In this document: in pieces, positions 1 to 7,051 of the stretch
Numbering within the stretch: the stretch's first letter is position 1
Layout: each line of letters starts with the position of its first letter
Source of the DNA: an uncultured Ignavibacteriota bacterium
GTDB taxonomy: Bacteria; Bacteroidota; Ignavibacteria; Tepidaquicellales; Tepidaquicellaceae
Assembly: GCA_903901375.1 (NCBI GenBank)
Contig: CAIUQV010000229.1
Span: forward strand, 1 to 8,517
Length of the DNA stretch: 8,517 bases
Direction of reading: 5' to 3'
Program-made: the position numbers and the translations under genes
Notes under the pieces: model-generated
The model's database searches: none
Seen by the model: the letters and a program-made list of their open reading frames with translations, nothing else
What the model was told of the DNA's origin: nothing

Positions 1-372
1 CGGCTGATAACCCATAGCTATCAGGTCAATCGTCGTCTGTAGTACGCAAACGTGTGATTCTATTCCTATTACTATCACGTTCTTCTTACCTGATTTACTT
101 AAATAATCGCATACTTCCTTAGAACCGCAGCTGCTGAATGTGTCTTTCTCAATATGTTCGTATTCTCCGATTGCTTCCTTTATCCCGGCAATCGTATGAC
201 CCAGCCCTTTCGAATATTGTTCCGTTACTACCATATTTATGCCTAACGCATTCAGACCTTTAATCAGCCTTACAACATTTTTTGTGAGTTTTTCGTTGTC
301 GTGAATGTACGGATAAAGTCTCTCCTGAAAATCTATAACAATCGCCGCAGTATTGTCTCTTTTTATTCTCAT
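1..372 (-). CDS. Isochorismatase-family cysteine hydrolase, C-terminus cut by window edge
   Basis: The minus-strand reading from ATG at 372-370 is open for 124 codons to the window edge; usual family length is about 180-200 residues, so roughly the last third is missing. It shows the three catalytic positions of the isochorismatase-like (YcaC/nicotinamidase-like) fold: Asp14 in VIDFQ, Lys76 in EKDTFS, and nucleophile Cys109 in GIESHVCVLQT. The family hydrolyses amides, N-carbamoyl groups or vinyl ethers through a Cys nucleophile in the cytosol; the substrate cannot be told from sequence. The pattern DFQERL near the N-terminus followed by a TEQY segment (residues 50-53) is typical of the small YcaC-related hydrolases, not of nicotinamidase PncA, whose metal-binding Asp-x-His triad I do not see. 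It lies 110 bases downstream of the histidine kinase on the same strand; co-transcription is possible but not shown. No Shine-Dalgarno motif precedes the start. Confidence 0.9.
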   Translation of the reverse strand, partial: MRIKRDNTAAIVIDFQERLYPYIHDNEKLTKNVVRLIKGLNALGINMVVTEQYSKGLGHTIAGIKEAIGEYEHIEKDTFSSCGSKEVCDYLSKSGKKNVIVIGIESHVCVLQTTIDLIAMGYQP

Positions 373-482
373 TTTTGTAATCTTTTTTCGTTTACATAAT
401 GCTTATAAAATACTCAAATTAATGTTTAAAAACTTTGAAAAAAGACAGTATGAAAGAATGTATAAATTCCCCGGAAATACTT

Positions 483-3296
483 TTAATTGTTGAGTGCAGA
501 ATTTAAGATTAAAAGTAAATCATCTTTTTCAAATGGTTTTGGAAGATAGTGGGTACATCCGTATTTCAAGAATTCCTCTTTATCCTCTTCCATCGCAAAA
601 GCAGTTACAGCAATAATAGGCTTATTTTTGTATCTTTTCAATTTCTTAATCTTTTGAGCAGTCTCTAGGCCAGTAAAACCATTGCCAAGATTTATATCCA
701 TTAAGATTGCATCATATTTTACTTTTGTGATTAGTTGAAGTGCTTCGCTTCCGTTTAAAACAATATCCAAATCATATAATTTTTTTACGAATGTCTTAAC
801 AAGCATAGCGCTTACTTTGTCATTTTCCACTAAAAGTAATTTTCTTTTCCCGGAAGGTGCTGGTATTATATTAATATTCTCATTTTCTAATAAATCAATT
901 GAGGAGGATTTAATTGCATATCCTATGTTGGGAATTATGACAGTAAACTCTGTTCCTATATTTGATTTGCTTTCAACATTAATACTTCCTCCGAGTATTT
1001 CCACATATCTCTTTGTTAAAGTCAATCCAAGTCCGGTACCTTCAAAATTACGGCTTAATCCTTCAGATTCCTGCCGGAATTCCTGAAATATCTGTTCGTA
1101 TTTATCAACCGGAATTCCAATGCCTGTGTCTTTTACTTTGATAATCAAATTCTCTTTATTACTTACTACGCAGCTAACTGTAATGCTGCCTTCATCAGTA
1201 AATTTTACAGCATTGTTAATCAGATTATTGAGGATCTCTCTTAATAATCTTTCATCAGTATATATTTTAATTTCATTGACGGTTATTTCATAGGATATAT
1301 TTAGGTTCTTACTTTCTGCAAAAGGTTTGAATAAACTTAATGTTTCATACATAAGGTTTTTAATATCCACTTCACTGTATACAGTTTCTATATTATTTTC
1401 TTCTGTTTTTGAGAAGTTAAGCAGTAAATTTAATGTTTCAAGTAATCGGGTTCCGCTTTTATAGATAACATTTACCATTTTAGTTAATTCTTCATCAGTT
1501 ATTTCCTCTGATAATATTTGCGCAAAACCTAAAATACCATGCAAAGGTGTTCTTAACTCGTGGCTCATATTTGCAAGGAAGTTTGATTTTACAACATTCA
1601 TTTCTTCTGCTTTTTCTTTTGCTTCAACCAGTTCAGTCATCATTTTTTCCTGTAATGTAATATCTCTGATTGTACTCAAAATTTTATCGTTATCATAAGT
1701 TATAAAACGGGCTTCAAAAAAATGCAGATTGCCTTTTATCTCAAGAGGGTATTTACAAATTTGAATTTCATTTGTATTTATTGCCTCCTTAATGACATCA
1801 TCAAATAATTTTATTAATTCACTTGGTAAAACATGTCTGTAACTTTTCCCTAAAAATTCATCTGGTTCGAAAAGTAATAAATTTTTATCCCTTGCGTGAT
1901 ATTCGAGGTATACTCCATCGTAATTCTGAATAAACATTAAATCCGGTATTGCAGCTATTATTGCACGGCTTTTTATTTCACTAAACCTGAGGGATTCTTC
2001 TGACAATTTCCTTTCATATGCCATTGCTAATTGGGCGGAAACATATTCCAGGATTTCAACATCACCCTGACTGTATCTGATACCCTCTGAGTATGATTGA
2101 ACAGCAAGAATTCCAATCGTCTCACCTTTTATTTTAAGTGGAACACCAAGCCAGTCAATCGATTCAGTACCAAACGGTATTGAATTACCGTTTGCCCTTA
2201 ATTCTTTTATTACTTTCGGAGTCGCAAGTAATGACTTTCCCGAATTAATTACATATTCTGTTATACCATTTCCGGGTTTTCTTTGTGGAGCTTCTTTGTC
2301 ATATTCATCAATAAAATACGGAAATGTTATTAAATCTCTGCCTTTATCGTATATTGCAATATAAAAATTATCAGCAGGCATAAGTGTTCCAACAATATGG
2401 TGAATTGATTCATATAAATCATTCAAATTAGTTGCACTATTTGCAGCTTCTGATATTCTATATGCAGCAATTATATTCTTCTCTGTTTTTTGTCTTTCAG
2501 TAATATCTATTTGAGCTCCCCAGATTCCCAAAAGAAGTCCATTTTCTATTATCCCAATCGAATTATTGATAAAGTACTTCTTTTGACCTAAATCGTCAAA
2601 TTCTTCTGTTATAACATTCTGGACTTTAAAGCCATTATCCGCCAGTTCTTTAAATGCTTTAATGTTTACATCATTTTTATCCGTACCATGAATATCAATT
2701 AAATTCTTCCCAATTATTTCTTTCCTTGAGTTTAAACCGTACATTTTTGCAAAAGAATCATTGCAGTCTTGAATATAACCATATTTGTAAATCTCTTTTA
2801 TTAATTTTGAAAATGAAGTTGAAGTTTTTAAAGGTTTCTTAAAGTGAAGATAAGATATTCCTTCTGATGTCTGTTCTATAAAATTTTTGTATCTTTTTTC
2901 ATTTTCTATTAATCTGCATTCAAAATCTTTTCGCTCTGTTATATCTGTGATGTTCAGAATTTCAAACTTTTCATTATTATAAGAAACAGATTTGGCAAGT
3001 ATGTTAAGCCACTTCCAGTCTTTTGATGAAGTTTTGAATTTTACTTCAATGCTTTCTTCAAATTCCGGTGTTGAATTAAGTTTCTTAAAAAAGTGTTTTG
3101 TTTTTTCTTCTTCACATTTATTTACTCTTTTATGAATATTATCAATATCAAATTTCTTAATATCTTTTAAAGTAAATCCAAGTATATCAGTTGCTTTATG
3201 ATTTGTGTATACGAGTTTATTATTTTTATAGATAATAATACCCTGAAGATTACTTTCCAAGAAAGGTGGTAATTTTTGTAAGTTTAGTTTTTCCAT
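483..3296 (-). CDS. Soluble hybrid sensor histidine kinase, PAS-PAS-GAF-PAS-HisKA-HATPase-REC
   Basis: This 937-residue protein is a complete hybrid two-component kinase. Approximate order: PAS at 15-120 and PAS at 135-268, each ending in the PAC-type DITER motif; GAF at 285-430; a third PAS at 440-550 ending STIRDIT; a short helical linker; HisKA at 570-635 with H-box MSHELRTP and phospho-acceptor His579; HATPase_c at 680-790 with N-box around Asn695, G1 DTGIGI (723-728) and G2 GTGLGL (753-758); and a receiver at 818-935 with phospho-acceptor Asp867, Thr898 and Lys920. The first acidic pair of the receiver reads Glu824-Asn825, a frequent variant in hybrid kinases. I see no signal peptide or membrane segment, so it should sense a cytosolic or diffusible cue. 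There is no DNA-binding output or HPt domain, so phosphate must pass to a partner encoded elsewhere, or the REC domain regulates the kinase itself. No response regulator lies in this window. The start is the first ATG, followed at once by a PAS-like segment. Confidence 0.97.
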   Translation of the reverse strand: MEKLNLQKLPPFLESNLQGIIIYKNNKLVYTNHKATDILGFTLKDIKKFDIDNIHKRVNKCEEEKTKHFFKKLNSTPEFEESIEVKFKTSSKDWKWLNILAKSVSYNNEKFEILNITDITERKDFECRLIENEKRYKNFIEQTSEGISYLHFKKPLKTSTSFSKLIKEIYKYGYIQDCNDSFAKMYGLNSRKEIIGKNLIDIHGTDKNDVNIKAFKELADNGFKVQNVITEEFDDLGQKKYFINNSIGIIENGLLLGIWGAQIDITERQKTEKNIIAAYRISEAANSATNLNDLYESIHHIVGTLMPADNFYIAIYDKGRDLITFPYFIDEYDKEAPQRKPGNGITEYVINSGKSLLATPKVIKELRANGNSIPFGTESIDWLGVPLKIKGETIGILAVQSYSEGIRYSQGDVEILEYVSAQLAMAYERKLSEESLRFSEIKSRAIIAAIPDLMFIQNYDGVYLEYHARDKNLLLFEPDEFLGKSYRHVLPSELIKLFDDVIKEAINTNEIQICKYPLEIKGNLHFFEARFITYDNDKILSTIRDITLQEKMMTELVEAKEKAEEMNVVKSNFLANMSHELRTPLHGILGFAQILSEEITDEELTKMVNVIYKSGTRLLETLNLLLNFSKTEENNIETVYSEVDIKNLMYETLSLFKPFAESKNLNISYEITVNEIKIYTDERLLREILNNLINNAVKFTDEGSITVSCVVSNKENLIIKVKDTGIGIPVDKYEQIFQEFRQESEGLSRNFEGTGLGLTLTKRYVEILGGSINVESKSNIGTEFTVIIPNIGYAIKSSSIDLLENENINIIPAPSGKRKLLLVENDKVSAMLVKTFVKKLYDLDIVLNGSEALQLITKVKYDAILMDINLGNGFTGLETAQKIKKLKRYKNKPIIAVTAFAMEEDKEEFLKYGCTHYLPKPFEKDDLLLILNSALNN

Positions 3297-3359
3297 ACCC
3301 TGATTTAAGAATTGTTAATTTTAGTGTTTTTAATTACAAAATGCACTGTATTTCTTAGG

Positions 3360-3365
3360 TATAAT
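3360..3365 (+). promoter_or_regulatory. Candidate -10 hexamer (TATAAT) for the PIG-L gene
   Basis: A perfect TATAAT lies 88 bases before the PIG-L start codon. A convincing -35 at 17 bases upstream is missing (CAAAAT at 3337-3342) and there is no extended TG motif, so this rests on the hexamer alone in AT-rich DNA. If used, transcription would start near 3372, placing the 38-nt inverted repeat at the very beginning of the transcript. Bacteroidota-type sigma factors prefer other elements, which lowers confidence. Confidence 0.22.
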
Positions 3366-3377
3366 AAACTATAAAAA

Positions 3378-3415
3378 AGAATAAATGTACTGCTTAAATA
3401 AGCGTCATTTATTCT
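3378..3415. repeat. 38-nt nested inverted repeat with A6/T6 flank: candidate minus-strand terminator/attenuator or operator
   Basis: The outer arms AGAATAAATG (3378-3387) and CATTTATTCT (3406-3415) are perfect 10-bp complements. Inside them GCTTA (3392-3396) pairs with TAAGC (3399-3403) around an AA loop, and AC (3389-3390) can pair with GT (3404-3405) with single-base bulges, giving about 17 pairs. Reading the minus strand, the hairpin is followed directly by six T (complement of A 3373-3378), which is the shape of an intrinsic terminator, although the stem is A/T-rich. It lies in the divergent gap between the kinase and PIG-L genes. A minus-strand stop here would either block antisense transcription from the PIG-L side or act in the kinase leader if its promoter lies further upstream. 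On the plus strand no T-run follows. Confidence 0.5.
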
Positions 3416-3453
3416 ATAAATTATCTATCTTGCAGAAACATTGAATACCTAAA

Positions 3454-4143
3454 ATGAAAAGAAAAGTAATTGTAGCCGTTGGAGCTCATCCGGACGATAT
3501 TGAATTTGGTTGTCCGGTAACTCTTTTAAATTTCAAAGAGAAAGGATATGAAATCCATTATATCATTGCAACAAATGGTGAAAATGGATTTAAGGTCAAA
3601 TCACTTTCAAGTAAAGAGCGAATTGATATCCGGAAGAAAGAGCAGCTTACGGCTGCAGGTAAAGTTGGCGTAAAAGAAATTCATTTTCTCGGGTATAAAG
3701 ACGGTTTTCTTGATTATAACGATAATCTACGTGAAAAACTTACTTTATTATTTAAAGAACTAAAACCTGAAATAGTATTTTCATTCGATCCTGCAAATAT
3801 GGAGTTTGATAATATTAATTTAAACCACCGGGATCACAGGAATATTGCTTTAGCGGTTTTTGATGCTGTCTTTGCCGCAAAAAATGATTTTATTTATCCG
3901 GATAAAAACGGTAAGCATAGAATTGAGAAACTGTATTTCTTTGGAACTCACAAACCAAACTATGAATATGATATCACTGATAAACTGAATTTTAAACTTG
4001 ATGTTCTCAGTTCTTTCAAATCACAGTTTCCAAACTTTGAAAACTTTGCAAAATTCTTTAAGGAAAATATTGGTAGAGACTCAGCAAAATATAAATATGC
4101 AGAAGTATTTCGGGTAGTCGACATCGTTCAAATAAGTTATTAA
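3454..4143 (+). CDS. PIG-L/LmbE-family zinc-dependent deacetylase
   Basis: This 229-residue protein matches the usual length of the LmbE/PIG-L family, which removes acetyl groups from N-acetylglucosamine-type sugars (MshB, BshB, GlcNAc-PI deacetylase). The N-terminal motif AHPDD (11-15) supplies zinc ligands His12 and Asp15 and the general base Asp14. The second motif NHRDHR (124-129) supplies the third zinc ligand His128. A GTHKPNYEYDIT stretch (164-175) and the YAEVFRV end (215-221) also follow the family layout. No signal peptide is present, so it is cytosolic. The overall plan resembles bacillithiol-pathway BshB proteins, but sugar antibiotic, cell-wall or unknown substrates are equally possible, and no bshA or bshC neighbour is visible. 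It is transcribed divergently from the kinase and convergently with the methyltransferase. An in-frame TGA at 3442-3444 supports this ATG as the start; no Shine-Dalgarno motif is seen. Confidence 0.93.
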   Translation: MKRKVIVAVGAHPDDIEFGCPVTLLNFKEKGYEIHYIIATNGENGFKVKSLSSKERIDIRKKEQLTAAGKVGVKEIHFLGYKDGFLDYNDNLREKLTLLFKELKPEIVFSFDPANMEFDNINLNHRDHRNIALAVFDAVFAAKNDFIYPDKNGKHRIEKLYFFGTHKPNYEYDITDKLNFKLDVLSSFKSQFPNFENFAKFFKENIGRDSAKYKYAEVFRVVDIVQISY

Positions 4144-4144
4144 A

Positions 4145-4882
4145 CTATTTTTTCGCTATAATTATAAGGTCTTTTGATTCCTTTGAATTAAATAAAGATT
4201 CGTTTAGATCTGAATAAAACCTTATTCCAGAAAAGCCTGCTTGTTTTAATATTGCTTTAAGATTATTACGCTTGTGTTCGAATAGTTCGGTTGAGATTAA
4301 ACTGAAATCCTGACTGCTGTTATTAATCCTCAGTACATTAAAAATCAGTTTGTTTTTTGCGAAATCATAAAACCTTATAAATAAACTATCTTTGCTCTTA
4401 GTGATATTTACAATTCTTTTATTTGATTTTCTTATTAATTCGTAATTAAGGATTTGAATGATGAATATTCCGTTTGGTTTTAATAATTTGTGCACTTTTC
4501 TGATGATACTATTCAGTGTAACAGTGTTAATATTTGCAACAGCATTTCCAAGAGATACAACTATATCAATTTTTGAATTGTAAGTACTTTTAATGTCTTG
4601 AACCGGTGAATTTGAAAATCTGATTTTTAGGTTTTTTCCTTTAGCATTTAGCTTAGCTTTTTTAATCATTTTTTCTGAAGTATCGTAACCATTTACATTC
4701 AGACCATTCATCGCTAATGCTATTGAATCTGCACCTGTACCGCATCCAATATCTATTGCGTTTTTGTATTCTCTTTTTATAAATTTTTTTAAGGACGATG
4801 TTCTGTTATTTATAACTTTGTCTATGTTCAGCATAGAATCGTAATCCGAAGATAAATCATTGTAAAATTTATTATTTCTCAT
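4145..4882 (-). CDS. Class I SAM-dependent methyltransferase, substrate unknown
   Basis: This 245-residue protein has a Rossmann-type methyltransferase core. Motif I IDIGCGTG is at 43-50, the acidic residue that binds the ribose hydroxyls follows in NGYDTSEKM (Asp67), a motif IV-like strand IDIVVSLGNAVA is at 105-116, and KLLKPNGIFIIQILN at 132-146 is the typical post-core helix and strand. The C-terminal part (about 165-245) is less conserved and should carry substrate specificity. The layout resembles small-molecule methyltransferases of the Methyltransf_11/25 type, but I cannot name a substrate. Its ATG follows the TAA of ccmB with no intervening base, so translation is probably coupled. 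GGGAAG in the last ccmB codons, five bases before the ATG, is the closest thing to a ribosome-binding site here. Whether it has anything to do with heme or cytochrome c maturation is unknown. Its TAG stop is one base from the stop of the convergent deacetylase gene. Confidence 0.9.
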   Translation of the reverse strand: MRNNKFYNDLSSDYDSMLNIDKVINNRTSSLKKFIKREYKNAIDIGCGTGADSIALAMNGLNVNGYDTSEKMIKKAKLNAKGKNLKIRFSNSPVQDIKSTYNSKIDIVVSLGNAVANINTVTLNSIIRKVHKLLKPNGIFIIQILNYELIRKSNKRIVNITKSKDSLFIRFYDFAKNKLIFNVLRINNSSQDFSLISTELFEHKRNNLKAILKQAGFSGIRFYSDLNESLFNSKESKDLIIIAKK

Positions 4883-5551
4883 TTAATCTTCCCATACGAA
4901 TTTAAACAGGAATAATGAAACTATAGTAATTACAACTGTGTAAGAAACTAAAATCTGAAAATTTCCCATTAGCTCTATTGTGGGAACTCCTTCTGATGCA
5001 AGTTTAGTGGCATCGATCATTGTTATAAGTAATGGTAGTAAAACAGGAAATGCTAATACAGGATAGAGTGTACCTTTTGAGTTTGCTTTTGCAATAATTG
5101 CAGCAATAATTGTAGAGGCAGATACAATCCCAAAGTTTCCAAGGATAACAGTAAAAGCAAAAGCAGGAAAATTATTAATTCTTATACCTGTTATCAATGA
5201 GAACAAAAAGAATATTACCATATTAAGAGAAAATGTAAGAACAAAATTAAAGAATAGTTTGCCAATAAAGACTTCTGTTGCTCCTGCTGATAGTTTCAGG
5301 GCTAAGGAAGTGCCTGTCTCTTCTTCTTTTATAAACACTCTTGATAGTCCGCTAATAGCAGTGAAGAAAATTACTATCCAGAATAGTCCAGATAAAATTG
5401 TATCGTCAACCTTTTCATCACCAAGCGAAAATCTTATTATAGATATTGTTATAATCACAAACATAAGAAGCGAGTTTATCACATACCTGTTTTTTATCTC
5501 AGACTTTAAGTCTTTTTTGAATACCGAATATGAATGCCTTAATAATTCCAA
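4883..5551 (-). CDS. ccmB: Heme exporter protein CcmB (ABC transporter permease), TTG start
   Basis: The 222-residue protein fits CcmB, normally about 220 residues, the membrane subunit that works with ATPase CcmA and with CcmC in System I cytochrome c maturation. Visible family features are FKKDLKSEIKNR (11-22) before the first membrane segment, FWIVIFFTAISGLSRVF (57-73), the EEETGT stretch (76-81), and GKLFFN (97-102). Six hydrophobic segments lie at about 24-43, 53-71, 97-121, 130-154, 161-180 and 198-219. The start codon is TTG (complement of 5549-5551). The codon just before it is an in-frame TAA, and the next Met is residue 30 inside the first membrane helix, so TTG is the only sensible start. 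No ccmA, ccmC or other ccm gene is in the window. It is the first gene of a two-gene unit with the methyltransferase and is divergent from the hydrogenase operon. Confidence 0.9.
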   Translation of the reverse strand: MELLRHSYSVFKKDLKSEIKNRYVINSLLMFVIITISIIRFSLGDEKVDDTILSGLFWIVIFFTAISGLSRVFIKEEETGTSLALKLSAGATEVFIGKLFFNFVLTFSLNMVIFFLFSLITGIRINNFPAFAFTVILGNFGIVSASTIIAAIIAKANSKGTLYPVLAFPVLLPLLITMIDATKLASEGVPTIELMGNFQILVSYTVVITIVSLFLFKFVWED

Positions 5552-5738
5552 TTAATATATTTTTACACAATTTATACTTTCTAATTCAAAGAAAAAATTT
5601 AAAAGCGTTAACTATATTCGTTAATTTAGGTAAAGTTTTTAGTCTTGAGTAATCGGGATATATTGTCTAATTTTGTTAAAGCTTAGGAATAAAATTTGTC
5701 GTCAAACCCATTTCGTATATTGAATAAACACTGTAACG

Positions 5739-5767
5739 AAGGTTTAGTTATATACTTATTAAACCTT
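5739..5767. repeat. 8-bp inverted repeat with 13-base spacer, candidate operator upstream of the hydrogenase genes
   Basis: AAGGTTTA (5739-5746) and TAAACCTT (5760-5767) are exact reverse complements separated by 13 bases. Centre-to-centre spacing is 21 bp, two helical turns, which suits a dimeric regulator. It lies about 32 bases upstream of the proposed -35 element at 5799, the position expected for an activator. I do not recognise it as a known Rex, FNR or CRP site. Confidence 0.35.
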
Positions 5768-5798
5768 TCCTGTACTTTTATTCCTCACAGATTTAATA

Positions 5799-5827
5799 CT
5801 GAAAAAACCAAATTTATTAAATATACT
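5799..5827 (+). promoter_or_regulatory. Candidate sigma70-like promoter for the hydrogenase operon
   Basis: CTGAAA (5799-5804, four of six matches to TTGACA) and TATACT (5822-5827, five of six to TATAAT) are separated by exactly 17 bases. Transcription would start near 5834, leaving a leader of about 16 bases before the ATG at 5850. It is the best-spaced pair in the intergenic region but could be chance in AT-rich DNA, and the host may use a different sigma consensus. Confidence 0.33.
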
Positions 5828-5849
5828 TCTAATTTAAAAAATATCTTCC

Positions 5850-7049
5850 ATGGAACCAATTTTTAGCAAACAGCAAAGAACAGGGCCCGTATTATTTTCT
5901 AAATACACTCGTGGAGATGCAATAAAGAAAGCTCTCGAAATAGGCAGGGAAAATGTTCTGTTCGAAATAAAATCTTCAAAATTAAAAGGCAGAGGAGGAG
6001 CAGGATTTCCTACTTCAACAAAATGGATGTTAACAGCTGCTGCAAAAGCAGATCAAAAGTTTTTAGTCTGTAATGCAGACGAAGGTGAACCCGGTACATT
6101 TAAGGACAGAGTATTATTAACTGAATATCCGGAGCTGGTATTTGATGGTATGGTCGTTGGTGGCTATACTGTTGGTGCAAAAGAAGGCATTGTCTATCTT
6201 CGTGGCGAATATGAATATATGAAGAAATTTCTTGAAGATTATCTTGACCAGATGCGTAAAGATAATTTACTCGGAGAAAAAATACTTGGAGTTACTGATT
6301 TTAATTATGATATAAAAATTCGTATGGGTGCAGGTGCTTATGTTTGTGGTGAGGAAACTGCGTTAATAGAATCTCTTGAAGGAAACAGAGGCGAAGCCCG
6401 TAACCGTCCTCCTTACCCTGTTAACACAGGATACAACGGAAGGCCTACTTCGGTGAATAACGTTGAAACACTTGCTGCTGCTTCTCATATTGTAGTTAAA
6501 GGCGGCGACTGGTATGCTAAAGTAGGAACAGATAAATCAAGCGGCTCAAAGCTATTTTCAATTTCAGGTGATTGCAATAAACCGGGTGTCTATGAACTTC
6601 CCTGGGGGACTAAAGTTTCTGAACTTCTAAAATTAGTAGATGCTAAAGAAACAAAAGCCGTTCAGGTAGGTGGTGCATCAGGTATCTGCATTCCCGCATC
6701 GCAGTTCGAGAGAACATTAGCTTATGAGGATATTGGAACAGGGGGTTCCATTATGATTTTCAGTAAAAACAGGGACATGCTTAAAATTCTAAAGAATTTT
6801 ATGGAGTTCTTTGTTGAAGAATCATGCGGTCAATGTACTCCATGCAGGATTGGAAATGTAAAGCTACTTGAAGGTGTAGAAATGATTGAAAAAGGAAAAT
6901 TCACATTTGAATACATAAATAAACTAAAAGAACTTGGCTCCACTATGCAGGTCGCATCTAAATGCGGACTTGGTCAGTCAAGTCCTAACTCTTTCATTTC
7001 GATACTGGAAAATTTTAAAGATGAAATATTAAATAAAATTGAAGCATAA
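5850..7049 (+). CDS. hydB: NuoF-like NADH-binding FMN/4Fe-4S subunit of an NADH-linked [FeFe]-hydrogenase (HydB-type)
   Basis: This 399-residue subunit should oxidise or reduce NAD(H) at FMN and pass electrons through one 4Fe-4S cluster to the hydrogenase encoded next to it, in the cytosol. It carries the NuoF signatures: GRGGAGFPTSTKW (47-59) and CNADEGEPGTFKDR (74-87) at the FMN/NADH site, GAGAYVCGEETALIESLEG (160-178), RPPYP (186-190), NNVETLA (203-209), an SLBB region around 235-300, and the cluster N3-type ligands Cys326, Cys329, Cys332 (SCGQCTPCR) and Cys372 (KCGLGQ). It starts almost directly in the FMN-binding domain, so the N-terminal thioredoxin-like 2Fe-2S domain of HydB/HndC-type subunits is absent. 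Only 27 residues follow Cys372, so the C-terminal ferredoxin domain is absent too. Length alone also fits NuoF of complex I, but the adjoining hydrogenase gene two bases downstream and the lack of other nuo genes argue for a hydrogenase partner. No Shine-Dalgarno motif precedes the ATG. Confidence 0.94.
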   Translation: MEPIFSKQQRTGPVLFSKYTRGDAIKKALEIGRENVLFEIKSSKLKGRGGAGFPTSTKWMLTAAAKADQKFLVCNADEGEPGTFKDRVLLTEYPELVFDGMVVGGYTVGAKEGIVYLRGEYEYMKKFLEDYLDQMRKDNLLGEKILGVTDFNYDIKIRMGAGAYVCGEETALIESLEGNRGEARNRPPYPVNTGYNGRPTSVNNVETLAAASHIVVKGGDWYAKVGTDKSSGSKLFSISGDCNKPGVYELPWGTKVSELLKLVDAKETKAVQVGGASGICIPASQFERTLAYEDIGTGGSIMIFSKNRDMLKILKNFMEFFVEESCGQCTPCRIGNVKLLEGVEMIEKGKFTFEYINKLKELGSTMQVASKCGLGQSSPNSFISILENFKDEILNKIEA

Positions 7050-7051
7050 CA

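Larger units (their letters stand above)
5552..5849. other. 298-base intergenic region between divergent ccmB and the hydrogenase operon
   Basis: No credible coding frame or RNA gene is seen here. It is strongly A/T-rich and must hold the promoters for ccmB (minus) and for the hydrogenase operon (plus). Identifiable pieces are a CGTTAA direct repeat with 13-bp period (5606-5611 and 5619-5624), an 8-bp inverted repeat (5739-5767), and a promoter-like pair near 5799-5827. On the minus strand TATAAA lies about 25 bases before the ccmB start but has no good -35. A TTTG (5695-5698) followed 17 bases later by TATATTG (5716-5722) only partly fits the Bacteroidota TTTG/TAnnTTTG promoter. Confidence 0.6.

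Noticed and set aside
455..482. Terminator after the histidine kinase
   Set aside because: Only a 4-bp TTCC/GGAA pairing is present just past the stop, too weak and without a T-tract.
817..1086. Plus-strand open frame inside the histidine kinase
   Set aside because: It is antisense to the HATPase/receiver coding region, which is strongly conserved, and its product shows no recognisable motif.
5259..5555. Plus-strand open frame opposite the 5' half of ccmB
   Set aside because: The minus-strand frame encodes a clear CcmB protein with six membrane segments; the opposite frame has no family features.
5673..5690. Possible Rex operator (TTGTTAA half-site) upstream of the hydrogenase operon
   Set aside because: The second half after the four-base spacer reads TAGGAAT and not TTAACAA, so only one half-site exists.
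5850..7049. NuoF of respiratory complex I
   Set aside because: No other nuo gene is present and the next gene, two bases away, is an [FeFe]-hydrogenase with an H-cluster domain; hydrogenase membership is the better reading.
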